Positions 51,389 to 58,507 of a DNA stretch of 58,507 nucleotides are shown piece after piece; within the stretch, counting starts at the first letter, position 1; every line of letters starts with the position of its first letter. A model generated the notes under the pieces. It worked only from the letters and a program-made list of their open reading frames with translations. It searched no databases and was not told where the DNA came from. This DNA is from Singulisphaera sp. GP187 (GTDB lineage: Bacteria > Planctomycetota > Planctomycetia > Gemmatales > Gemmataceae), in the NCBI GenBank assembly GCA_945905925.1, contig CAMDQN010000025.1, positions 1 to 58,507 on the forward strand, in the 5' to 3' direction. Made by a program: the position numbers and the translations under genes.

Positions 51389-53341
51389 ATGGCTGAAGAG
51401 AAGATCATCGGCATCGACCTGGGCACAACAAATTCCGTCGTCGCGGTCATGGACGGCACTGTGGTCAAGGTCATCCCGAACCAGGATGGCAACCCCACCA
51501 CGCCGAGCGTCGTCGCGTTCACGGACAAAGGCGACCGCTTGGTGGGCGATCAGGCGAAGCGCCAGGCCGTCACGAACGCCAAGCGCACAATCTATTCGAT
51601 CAAGCGGTTCATGGGCCGGCGGCACAACGAAGTCGAGAGCGAGGAGAAACTCGTTCCGTACAAGCTCGTCGGCGGGCCGAACGATCTCGTGAAGGTGGAC
51701 ATCGACAACAAACAGTTTTCGCCGCCGGAAATCTCCGCGATGATCCTCCGCAAGCTCAAGGAAGCTGCGGAAGCGTACCTCGGCCACACGGTGCGCAAGG
51801 CGGTCATCACGGTGCCCGCCTACTTCAACGACGCGCAGCGGCAAGCGACCATCGACGCCGCGGCTATCGCCGGATTCGACACGGAATACGAGATTCGCGG
51901 GAAGGACGGCAACGTCGTCAAACAGCGGATGCGAATCATCAACGAGCCGACCGCAGGCGCGCTCGCGTACGCGCTCGACAAGAAGAAGGATGAGAAGATC
52001 GCGGTGTTCGACCTGGGCGGCGGCACCTTCGACATCTCGATTCTGGATGTCGGCGAAGATGGCGTGTTCCAGGTGAAGAGCACCAACGGCGATACGCACC
52101 TCGGTGGCGATGACTTCGACCAAGTGCTGATGGACCACATCGCCGACGAGTTCAAGAAGCAGAACGGGATCGACCTGCGCAAAGACGCGATGGCGATGCA
52201 GAGGCTCAAGGTGGCCGCGGAGCAGGCGAAGAAGGATTTGAGTCAGCAGGTGAACGTGGACATCAACCTGCCGTTCATCACCGCGGACGCGGACCGCAAC
52301 CCGCTGCACTTGGTTATGACCATCAGTCGCGGGCAGTTCGAGCGGATGGTGGATCACCTGATCGAGCGGTGCAAGAAGCCGGTGCTCGCAGCGCTCAAGG
52401 ACGCGAAGTTCTCGCCCAACCAGATCGACGAAGTCGTGATGGTCGGCGGTATGACGCGAATGCCGCGCGTGCAGGCGCTGGTGAAGGACATCTTCGGCAA
52501 GGAAGGGCACCGGGGCGTGAACCCCGACGAAGTCGTCGCGATCGGCGCGGCGATCCAGGGGGCGCAACTCCTGTTGGGCGCGGCGGCCGACATTCTCCTT
52601 CAGGACGTGACTCCGCTTTCGCTGGGCCTGGAAACGCTCGGCGGTGTGATGACGGTGATGATTGAGCGGAACAAGTCGATTCCAACGAAGAAAAGCGACA
52701 AGTTCACCACCGCCGCGGACAACCAACCGTCGGTCGAGATTCAGGTTTTCCAGGGCGAGCGCCAGATGGCCCAGGACAACCGGCCGATCGGGAAGTTCCA
52801 CTTGGATGGCATCCCGCCGGCGCCGCGCCAGGTGCCGCAGATCGAGGTGACATTCGAAATCGACGCCAACGGCGTGCTGTCGGTGTCCGCGAAAGACCTC
52901 GGCAGTGGGAAGGAGCAGCAGATTCGGATCGAAGGCTCGTCCGGGATGAACAAAGACGAAGTCGAGAAGATGAAGCGTGACGCGGAGTTGCACGCCGACG
53001 AGGACAAGAAGAAACGCGAGTTCGCGGACGCGAAAAATGCAGGAGAAGGGCTCATACACCAGATCGAGAAGATGTTCGCGGAGGCCGGCGACAAACTCAC
53101 GGACACGGACAAGGCTCCGATCGTCGCGGCGATTGGCAAGGTGAAGGAAGCGATCGGGCGCAACGACTTGGCCGCGGTGAAGGCCGCGACCGCGGAGTTG
53201 CAGCAGTCGTCGCAGGCGATGTCGCAGCACATGTACGCGAAGGCCAGCGCGCCGGGTGCGACCGGTCCGGCTGCGGGGCCGGAGGGGAAGAAGGACGGTC
53301 CCGACGACGTTATCGACGCCGAGTACGAAGTGAAGAAGTAA
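51389..53341 (+). CDS. dnaK: Chaperone DnaK (Hsp70) with an ATPase-domain insertion
   Basis: The 650-residue protein has the full Hsp70 architecture: ATPase domain ([55 protein letters not shown]), linker and substrate-binding domain ([20 protein letters not shown]), and an acidic tail ending [12 protein letters not shown]. Between AAIAG and RIINEPTAG an extra segment (about residues 164-181, [17 protein letters not shown]) is about 15 residues longer than in Escherichia coli DnaK. GrpE/DnaJ are not adjacent. The ATG is preceded by GGGAG. A long perfect palindrome follows the stop. Confidence 0.96.
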   Translation: MAEEKIIGIDLGTTNSVVAVMDGTVVKVIPNQDGNPTTPSVVAFTDKGDRLVGDQAKRQAVTNAKRTIYSIKRFMGRRHNEVESEEKLVPYKLVGGPNDLVKVDIDNKQFSPPEISAMILRKLKEAAEAYLGHTVRKAVITVPAYFNDAQRQATIDAAAIAGFDTEYEIRGKDGNVVKQRMRIINEPTAGALAYALDKKKDEKIAVFDLGGGTFDISILDVGEDGVFQVKSTNGDTHLGGDDFDQVLMDHIADEFKKQNGIDLRKDAMAMQRLKVAAEQAKKDLSQQVNVDINLPFITADADRNPLHLVMTISRGQFERMVDHLIERCKKPVLAALKDAKFSPNQIDEVVMVGGMTRMPRVQALVKDIFGKEGHRGVNPDEVVAIGAAIQGAQLLLGAAADILLQDVTPLSLGLETLGGVMTVMIERNKSIPTKKSDKFTTAADNQPSVEIQVFQGERQMAQDNRPIGKFHLDGIPPAPRQVPQIEVTFEIDANGVLSVSAKDLGSGKEQQIRIEGSSGMNKDEVEKMKRDAELHADEDKKKREFADAKNAGEGLIHQIEKMFAEAGDKLTDTDKAPIVAAIGKVKEAIGRNDLAAVKAATAELQQSSQAMSQHMYAKASAPGATGPAAGPEGKKDGPDDVIDAEYEVKK

Positions 53342-53360
53342 AAGGCCGAGGGAAACAAAA

Positions 53361-53507
53361 GAGAAAGGCAGTGTTAACCACAGAGTCACAGAGAACACAG
53401 AGGAAGTCGAATACCGAGAAAGGCAGAAGACTGAGTTCAAAACACTGCATTCTCTCTGTGTCTGCTTTTGTGTTCTCTGTGACTCTGTGGTTAACACTGC
53501 CTTTCTC
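53361..53507. repeat. Perfect 39-bp inverted repeat after dnaK
   Basis: The arm at 53361-53399 (starting GAGAAAGGCAGTGTTAACCA) is exactly complementary to 53469-53507, with a 69-base loop. It begins 20 bases after the dnaK stop. The sequence is unrelated to the 34-bp and 41-bp palindromes elsewhere, except for CACAGAGA-like units. It may terminate dnaK. Confidence 0.9.
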
Positions 53508-53601
53508 TTCTCTTTTTGGCTCGTAGTGTTGCAAATTCACAAACGCCCGCGGCGCGGGTATGTTAGAGCAGTGAGAGTTCGTTCCCTCTTGAGGGTTCGT
53601 C

Positions 53602-54627
53602 ATGTCAACAGCGCCGCCCGCTCCAAACCCAAAGAACGCCCCCACAGCGGCCAAGAAGCCGTTCGTCGTCGAGGGGCTGCCCGAAGAAGAGTTCTGGGAG
53701 CGATACAACCAGCGGCTGGAGTTTCCGCTTGCGGCCGTCGCCACCGTGTTGGTTCATGTGATCGTTGGCGTGGTGCTGGTATACGGCATCCTGCAACTGA
53801 TGGCCGGCGACAACAACCCCGGTCCGAAGGTGCAACTCGTCGCGGTGGGCGGGCTGGACGACGACGGCGACGGTTCAGCCGGGTCAGGCGGCGCCCCGGA
53901 CCCGGACCTCATCCGCGACGTGTCCCCACTGACCGCGGCCAAGAGCGTGCTTCCCACCACAGCGGCCATCGATCAGGCGAAAGAGAACGTCCGGACGATC
54001 GTGCTGGAAGACCCGAACGGGAAGATTCCGATCGCGGCCCCGAACGCCGCCGCGTACAGTCAGCTCAACGAAGACCTGCGCAAGAAGTTACTCGGCGTGG
54101 GCGGGCAGAAAGGCGAGGGGAACCAACCCGGTAAGGGTTCCGACGGTAGCGTGGGGGCGGGCCCAGGCGGCACCGGCGCGGACTCGACTCAGCGCCGCGG
54201 GCTGCGGTGGGTACTGCGGTTCAAGGTGTCCAACGGCCGCGACTACCTCGCCCAGTTGGAGGCGATGGACGCCGAACTGCTGTTTCCCATGCCCACCGGC
54301 AAGGACAGCATCCTGATTAAGAAGATCAGCAACCCAGGCGCGCAGAAGGTCGCGAGCGACACCGACCTGCGCGGGTTGGCGAACAAGATCCAGTTTAGCG
54401 ACTCGCGCCGCGACGCGGTGCAGGGCGTGGCCGGGGCGTTGGGGCTGGACTTCACACCCAAGACGTTCTTCGCGTTCTTCCCGAAGGACATCGAAGAGAA
54501 ACTCGCGCGCCTCGAAACGGGTTTCCGTAACCGCCGCACGGAGGACATCGAGGAGACGATCTTCCGCGTCACGATCCGCGGTGGTAGTTACGAGTTCGTG
54601 GTGGACGAGCAAGTGGCCAAGAAGTGA
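53602..54627 (+). CDS. Membrane-anchored planctomycete protein, TonB-like topology
   Basis: The 341-residue protein has a cytoplasmic N-terminus (MSTAPPAPNPKNAPTAAKKP), one membrane segment (AAVATVLVHVIVGVVLVYGI) and a periplasmic part with Gly-rich spacers (GDGSAGSGGAPDPD and KGSDGSVGAGPGGTGADS). A compact C-terminal domain follows (GLRWVLRFKVSNGRDYLAQL; FFPKDIEEKLARLETGF; EETIFRVTIRGGSYEFVVDE). The topology resembles TonB/ExbD-type periplasmic proteins, but the conserved TonB C-terminal motif was not confirmed. It lies 260 bases after dnaK. Confidence 0.7.
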   Translation: MSTAPPAPNPKNAPTAAKKPFVVEGLPEEEFWERYNQRLEFPLAAVATVLVHVIVGVVLVYGILQLMAGDNNPGPKVQLVAVGGLDDDGDGSAGSGGAPDPDLIRDVSPLTAAKSVLPTTAAIDQAKENVRTIVLEDPNGKIPIAAPNAAAYSQLNEDLRKKLLGVGGQKGEGNQPGKGSDGSVGAGPGGTGADSTQRRGLRWVLRFKVSNGRDYLAQLEAMDAELLFPMPTGKDSILIKKISNPGAQKVASDTDLRGLANKIQFSDSRRDAVQGVAGALGLDFTPKTFFAFFPKDIEEKLARLETGFRNRRTEDIEETIFRVTIRGGSYEFVVDEQVAKK

Positions 54628-54636
54628 CGTTCGTTT

Positions 54637-54720
54637 TCGTAGGGGTGGCACCGCCCACCATGAGTTTTGCACCTCGAAGAACGAATTGCGAAGCGTGGTG
54701 GGCGATGCCCACCCTACGAA
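54637..54720. terminator. Inverted repeat spanning the convergent gene ends
   Basis: TTCGTAGGGGTGGCACCGCC and CCA pair with TGGTGGGCGATGCCCACCCT and ACGAA over about 24 bases with small mismatches. The loop holds GCACCTCGAAGAACG. The right arm overlaps the final codons of the DUF1501 gene (stop at 54714), so this palindrome has entered coding sequence. Confidence 0.7.
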
Positions 54721-56141
54721 AGAATCTTCTCGATCACGTGCCCGTGCACATCGGTTAAACGGCGGTCGGTGCCGTCGTGCCGCACGGACAGCAGCGTGTG
54801 GTCGATGCCCATCAGGTGCAGAATCGTCGCGTGAAGATCGTAGCAGTAGGTCCGGTTCGTCTCCGTGCGCCAACTCCACGGATCGCTCTCGCCGTAACTC
54901 ACTCCGCCCTTCACGCCTGCGCCCGCCATCCACGCGACCGACGTTCCCTGATTGTGATCGCGACCAGTTGCGCCCTGCGTGAACGGCTGCCGACCGAACT
55001 CCGTGCTGAACACGACGAGTGTGTCGGAGAGCATTCCGCGATCGTGCAAATCTTGAAGCAGCGCCGCGGCCGGTTGATCGACCGAGTGCGCGATAGGAGG
55101 CAGTTCCTTGATGATGTCGCCGTGGTTGTCCCAGTTGTTCGCCGGCCCACCGGCCCCGCTCCACACTTGAACGAACCGCGTCCCCCGTTCGAGTAACCTT
55201 CGCGCGAGCAAACACCGCCGGCCGAAGTCCGCGGTCGCGGGTTCATCCAAGCCGTACTTGGCGCGGGTCTTTGCTGCTTCGCGCGAGAGGTCGAGCGCTT
55301 CGGGCGCGTGCTTCTGCATCTTCGCGGCCAACTCGTAACTCTCGATGCGCGATTCCAGCCGCGAATCGTTGGGCCGCGTGTCCGCGTGATTCCGATTCAC
55401 TTTCCCCAACAACTCAATCGCGTCCTTGTCAGCGTCCGGCGTAACGAATTTCTCTTTGCTCGAAGACGCGAGATCAGGAATCGGCGGGTTGCCGTTCGCG
55501 TTGAGGATGGTGCCCGCGTGCGCGACTGGCAGGAACCCCGAACCGAAATTCCCCTTCTGATTGTATGGCAGCCCGCGTGCGTCCGGCAGCACGACGAACG
55601 TTGGCAGGTTATTCGTTAACCGACCCAAACCATACGAGAACCACGCACCCATGCACGGGAAGCCGGGAAGGATGAACCCGGTGTTCATCATGTAACTGGC
55701 CGGGCCGTGGACGTTTGTCTTCGACGCGACCGCCATGAGGAACGCCATGCGATCGACTTGCGTGGCGAGGTGTGGGAACACCGAACTGACCCACCGCCCG
55801 CACTGCCCGTGCTGTGCAAACTTGAACGGCGACTTCATGAGGTTGCCGGGCGTGCTGGTCACGCCTTCGGGCTTCTCGGGGGTGCCGGGGTCGAACGGTT
55901 TGCCGTGTCCTTTCTCCAGTGCCGGTTTGTAGTCGAACGTGTCCATCTGGCTGACGCCGCCGTTCATGAAGAGCTGCACGACGCGTTTGACCTTCGCGAC
56001 GTGGTGCAGTCCGCCGTTGAACTCAGCCTTCGGCTTCGCGACACCGGGCAGTTCGCCCGCTTCCGCGAGCAGTTGGGTGAGCGCAAGCCCGCCCAACCCA
56101 CAGCCGAGAGAGAAGAGGAAGTCGCGTCGCGAGTGTGTCAT
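54714..56141 (-). CDS. DUF1501 protein (sulfatase-fold), secreted
   Basis: The 475 residues start MTHSRRDFLFSLGCGLGGLA, a Tat-type signal (SRRDFLF), then VVQLFMNGGVSQMDTFDYKP, MAFLMAVASKTNVHGPASYM, FVVLPDARGLPYNQKGNFGS and STEFGRQPFTQGATGRDHNQ, all DUF1501 hallmarks. A second DUF1501 gene lies only 730 bases upstream. No DUF1549 partner is in this block. The substrate is unknown. The stop codon sits inside the palindrome that also serves the convergent gene. Confidence 0.88.
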   Translation of the reverse strand: MTHSRRDFLFSLGCGLGGLALTQLLAEAGELPGVAKPKAEFNGGLHHVAKVKRVVQLFMNGGVSQMDTFDYKPALEKGHGKPFDPGTPEKPEGVTSTPGNLMKSPFKFAQHGQCGRWVSSVFPHLATQVDRMAFLMAVASKTNVHGPASYMMNTGFILPGFPCMGAWFSYGLGRLTNNLPTFVVLPDARGLPYNQKGNFGSGFLPVAHAGTILNANGNPPIPDLASSSKEKFVTPDADKDAIELLGKVNRNHADTRPNDSRLESRIESYELAAKMQKHAPEALDLSREAAKTRAKYGLDEPATADFGRRCLLARRLLERGTRFVQVWSGAGGPANNWDNHGDIIKELPPIAHSVDQPAAALLQDLHDRGMLSDTLVVFSTEFGRQPFTQGATGRDHNQGTSVAWMAGAGVKGGVSYGESDPWSWRTETNRTYCYDLHATILHLMGIDHTLLSVRHDGTDRRLTDVHGHVIEKILS

Positions 56142-56229
56142 GGTACGCCTCTTGTTGCCTTCGCGGTGGGCCGCGTGAGCCGCCCAAGGTTTGCTCGAAG
56201 ACTCGCCGCACTATGGGCTAACATCTGCC

Positions 56230-56244
56230 GCCCGCTCCGCGGGC
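56230..56244. repeat. Short perfect hairpin after the Y1 transposase
   Basis: GCCCGC TCC GCGGGC forms a 6-bp stem with a 3-base loop, 9 bases beyond the transposase stop (56254). IS200/IS605 elements carry such a hairpin at the right end, so this may be that end. No matching left-end hairpin was found. Confidence 0.45.
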
Positions 56245-56253
56245 TATAGCCGT

Positions 56254-56703
56254 TCAATCGAGATACTCTTCCTTGAACGCCACTCCGTGCTTCTCCAACA
56301 TTACGCGGAACTTTTCCTTGTAGTCGCGTTTGTTGTGATGTTCCTTCTGGTTCGCGATGTGCGCCCCGACCGCGTCGATGTTGGAGTGGCTGATCGTGAA
56401 CGCGCCGTACTGGCCTTGCCACCGGAAGTCGCTCAGGCCGGGGAACGTGTCGTGAACCCAGCCCGACGAAGCCGTCTTGATGTCGCGTAGCGTGTCGGAG
56501 AGCGACGGTTGTTGTCGGAGCGTTATCAGCAGGTGAACGTGATCTTCAATTACGCCGATCTGAATGGGCGTGCCGCCCAAACCGCGAACGGTGCCCGCGA
56601 GATATTCCCACAACTGCGATTCGATCTCCGGAGTGATGGTCGGAACGCGGTTCTTGGTGCAGAACACGGGGCGGTAACGCAGGCAAACATAGGATTGCGA
56701 CAC
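56254..56703 (-). CDS. Y1 (IS200/IS605-type) transposase
   Basis: The start is a GTG (MSQSYVCLRYRPVFCTKNRV) giving 149 residues. The HUH motif is HVH in VIEDHVHLLITLRQQ (55-57), and the single catalytic Tyr is Y99 in FRWQGQYGAFTIS. GWVHDTFPGLSDF and VGAHIANQKEHHNKRDYKEK match the family as I recall it from Gemmata-type genomes. These enzymes cut and paste single-stranded DNA and are used both by IS200-type elements and by REP-associated RAYTs. The gene directly abuts a truncated gene on its 5' side. It is complete and may be active. Confidence 0.88.
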   Translation of the reverse strand: MSQSYVCLRYRPVFCTKNRVPTITPEIESQLWEYLAGTVRGLGGTPIQIGVIEDHVHLLITLRQQPSLSDTLRDIKTASSGWVHDTFPGLSDFRWQGQYGAFTISHSNIDAVGAHIANQKEHHNKRDYKEKFRVMLEKHGVAFKEEYLD

Positions 56704-56707
56704 ACGG

Positions 56708-56860
56708 CGCCTCGAGCAAACGCGTGTCGCTGAAGAGGTGCGAGATCGTTCGACAGCAATCGCAAGCAAAGAGGCGCAGCGTGCGAGTGGTAGCCCGAGG
56801 ACCGAGGTGCTCCCAGAGCGATTCCCGGTCGTCGCACGCTTCCCACTCTGTTTCCGTCAT
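56708..56860 (-). pseudogene. N-terminal fragment of a TIGR02996/MTEAEW-type gene
   Basis: The frame from the ATG at 56860 begins MTETEWEACDDRESLWEHLG, followed by PRATTRTLRLFACDCCRTIS and HLFSDTRLLEA. This strongly resembles, from memory, the common Gemmata N-terminus that reads MTEAEWLACTDPxPML...KLRLFACACCR. After LLEA the similarity stops at about 56708, next to the transposase start (56703). The rest of the gene is absent from the window. It was probably cut by a transposon-linked rearrangement. Confidence 0.7.
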
Positions 56861-56873
56861 CTTGCACCCCGTT

Positions 56874-58268
56874 TCAAAACACGCCGGGGATCGGGTCGCT
56901 ACCCGCGACGAGGTTCGCGATGGTTGCGGGGATGTCGCGCGTGATGCGGATCGCGCCCACGTCGAACAAGTGGTGCATCACCGTCGCCGTCAGATGCGCG
57001 GTCGTCACCGGGTCGCTCGCGGGCACGTCGTTGGTTCGCGCCGAACGGCCCACCACCTGACCTGTTTTCAACGAACCACCGAACAGCGCCAGCGTGCAGA
57101 GGTTCGGCCAGTGGTCGCGACCGCCGTTCTTGTTGATCTTCGGCGTGCGCCCGAAGTCACCCGTCACCACCACCAGCGTTTTCTCCAATAAGCCGCGTTC
57201 GCTTAAGTCCGTGAGGAACGCCCCGAGCGCCTTGTCTAGCGGCGTGCCGAGCATCTCCATACCTTCCTTCACGCCGGGGTTGTTGCCGTCCGCGTGCATG
57301 TCCCACCCGGCACTCTGCACCGTCACGAACCCAACGCCCGCTTCGATCAACCGCCGCGCCATCAGGAACTGCTTGCCGATGATGCACGGCTCGAATTTCT
57401 TCTTCCCGGTCTTGAACGACGACGTGTCGTATTTGTCCTGAGCGCTCTTCGACTCTTTGGAAATGTCGAACGCGTCGCCCGCACCGCGCGTGAGCAGGTC
57501 CATCGCCTGCCGCTCGAACGGGTTCAACCCGTTGGTTGTGTCGAGGTGTTTCTTCGCGTCGTTGAGTCCGCGAAGCAGCTCCACGCGCTCCGCGAAGCGT
57601 GCAGCGGGGACACTAAGTTCCATGTTGCGGAGCGCCGGCCCCTTCCCATTCGGCACGAACGGCTCATAAATGCTACCGAGCGGCCCGGACCGCGACCCGA
57701 CCGTGACGCGGCGCATTTCCTGGTTGTACTGCGGGTCCGCGTGGGGGTCGGTGAGCAGCGCGTAAGTCGGAAGTCCGGTCTTCGGGTGGTTCGCCCCGCG
57801 AACGCGCGCGAACAGCGACCCGATGCTGTGCCCGTCTTTCGCCGCGCCCGATTCGTCGCTCCCGCCGGTGAGGACGTGACTGATGGCCTGTTCGTGCCCG
57901 CCGATCGGGTGCTTGAACGACCTGACGATCACCGCATCTTTGGCGTGTTTCGCCAGCTCAGGGAACGTGCCGCCGAACGTGACGCCGGGGAGCGTGGTCT
58001 TCACTTCGCCGGTGACGGATCGCGACTGTTCTGGGCCGTCCATGTTTGGGTTGAACGTCTCGATGTGGCTCGCCCCGCCACCGAGGAACACCATCACGAC
58101 GGCGCGATCCTTCACCCATGTCGGTTCGATCGCGGCAGCTTGTGCGCGCGTTTCGAGCAACCACGGGAGCGTCAACCCGCCGAGCGCGAGGGAGCCGGCA
58201 CGCAGGAAATTGCGGCGCGAAATCCCGGCGCAGTCGCGGGAGCCGGAACCGGTGTGAAGTGTGAACAT
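56874..58268 (-). CDS. DUF1501 protein (sulfatase-fold), secreted
   Basis: The 464-residue protein has the start MFTLHTGSGSRDCAGISRRN followed by FLRAGSLALGGLTLPWLLET, a Tat signal (SRRNFLRAG). DUF1501 motifs follow: VVMVFLGGGASHIETFNPN, LGTPLDKALGAFLTDLSERG and VTGDFGRTPKINKNGGRDHW. It resembles the neighbouring DUF1501 gene in family but belongs to the longer form with a TAHLTATVMHHLFDVGAIRI end. The truncated TIGR02996-type fragment and the transposase lie downstream. Confidence 0.9.
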   Translation of the reverse strand: MFTLHTGSGSRDCAGISRRNFLRAGSLALGGLTLPWLLETRAQAAAIEPTWVKDRAVVMVFLGGGASHIETFNPNMDGPEQSRSVTGEVKTTLPGVTFGGTFPELAKHAKDAVIVRSFKHPIGGHEQAISHVLTGGSDESGAAKDGHSIGSLFARVRGANHPKTGLPTYALLTDPHADPQYNQEMRRVTVGSRSGPLGSIYEPFVPNGKGPALRNMELSVPAARFAERVELLRGLNDAKKHLDTTNGLNPFERQAMDLLTRGAGDAFDISKESKSAQDKYDTSSFKTGKKKFEPCIIGKQFLMARRLIEAGVGFVTVQSAGWDMHADGNNPGVKEGMEMLGTPLDKALGAFLTDLSERGLLEKTLVVVTGDFGRTPKINKNGGRDHWPNLCTLALFGGSLKTGQVVGRSARTNDVPASDPVTTAHLTATVMHHLFDVGAIRITRDIPATIANLVAGSDPIPGVF

Positions 58269-58464
58269 GGTGGGTTAGCAGTATGGGGGCGGAGGAAAGC
58301 AGTGGGCCAGTATACCCAATCCCGCGACGCACCGCGACAGACAACGCGGTTTCAAGGTCCGCTCGGGTCCACGACACGGTTTGCGGGTTGGGTTATCATG
58401 GTGGGTGGCCGCGCGAGGAAATAACGACAGTTTTAGTTTCGCAACTCGTTGTGGGGGAACGGGG

Positions 58465-58507
58465 ATGTCACGGACCAAAGACGCTCGTCCTGAAGTCGCA
58501 GCGAACA
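58465..58507 (+). CDS. Start of a gene cut by the right window edge
   Basis: The ATG at 58465 is preceded by GGGGG-A-A-C-GGGG and followed by codons for MSRTKDARPEVAAN. It is divergent from the DUF1501 gene. Only 14 codons are visible, so no family can be proposed and the start itself is tentative. Confidence 0.35.
   Translation, partial: MSRTKDARPEVAAN

Noticed and set aside
1-58507. tRNA or rRNA genes
   Set aside because: No tRNA-like T-arm/cloverleaf or rRNA sequence was recognised on reading; a search with a tRNA program would be decisive.

Overview
The window looks like chromosomal DNA of a Gemmata-like planctomycete (Planctomycetota, Gemmataceae). The basis is the GC-rich sequence, several planctomycete-type families (DUF1501, DUF1549/DUF1553, DUF1080, a sulfatase, membrane-anchored Hanks-type kinases, SEC-C/TPR and leucine-rich-repeat proteins), scattered housekeeping genes and very abundant intergenic palindromes. 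All assignments come from reading translations and motifs by eye; no database search was run.

Layout. 1-5.7 kb: the N-terminus of a putative transposase at the left edge, a VWA/glutamine-amidotransferase-like membrane protein, a membrane Ser/Thr kinase and a secreted LRR protein. 5.9-11.2 kb: a frameshifted gene, a secreted alpha/beta hydrolase, a DUF350 / Ser-rich lipoprotein / P-II-like operon, an AT-rich 0.66 kb island that splits a repeat, and a secreted protein built from four copies of an unrecognised repeat. 11.2-25.5 kb: an MFS transporter, proC, guaA, a prenyltransferase-like repeat protein, mog, an iron-type alcohol dehydrogenase, a GT39-like transferase, a DUF1080 protein, a Gfo/Idh/MocA oxidoreductase, a YedK/HMCES protein and a small monooxygenase. 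25.5-31 kb: a reverse-strand cluster of DUF1549/1553, lipoprotein, DUF1501 and WD40 genes. 31-45 kb: a Uma2 nuclease, clpX, a SHOCT-type protein, an SDR, a metallophosphoesterase, an ArsC-like selenoprotein with an in-frame TGA, an esterase, a sulfatase, a SEC-C/TPR protein and a pseudokinase. 45.3-50.9 kb: a reverse-strand housekeeping run pheA-aroF-tpiA-secG-yicC-gmk-rpoZ. 51-58.5 kb: dnaK, a membrane-anchored protein, two DUF1501 genes flanking a Y1 (IS200-type) transposase that abuts a truncated gene, and the first codons of another gene.

How the parts relate. Housekeeping functions (purine, proline, aromatic amino acid and triose metabolism, secretion, proteostasis) sit among secreted or envelope proteins typical of polymer-degrading planctomycetes. 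Most gene ends carry a long inverted repeat. Several are perfect with 34-41 bp arms and unrelated sequences, and a second group shares a C-rich/G-rich core.

The observations most worth following are the selenoprotein with a SECIS-like hairpin, the foreign AT-rich island inside a palindromic repeat, the repeat families themselves, the four-repeat secreted protein, the P-II-like protein lacking its C-terminal end beside DUF350, and the kinase-fold protein without the catalytic Asp.
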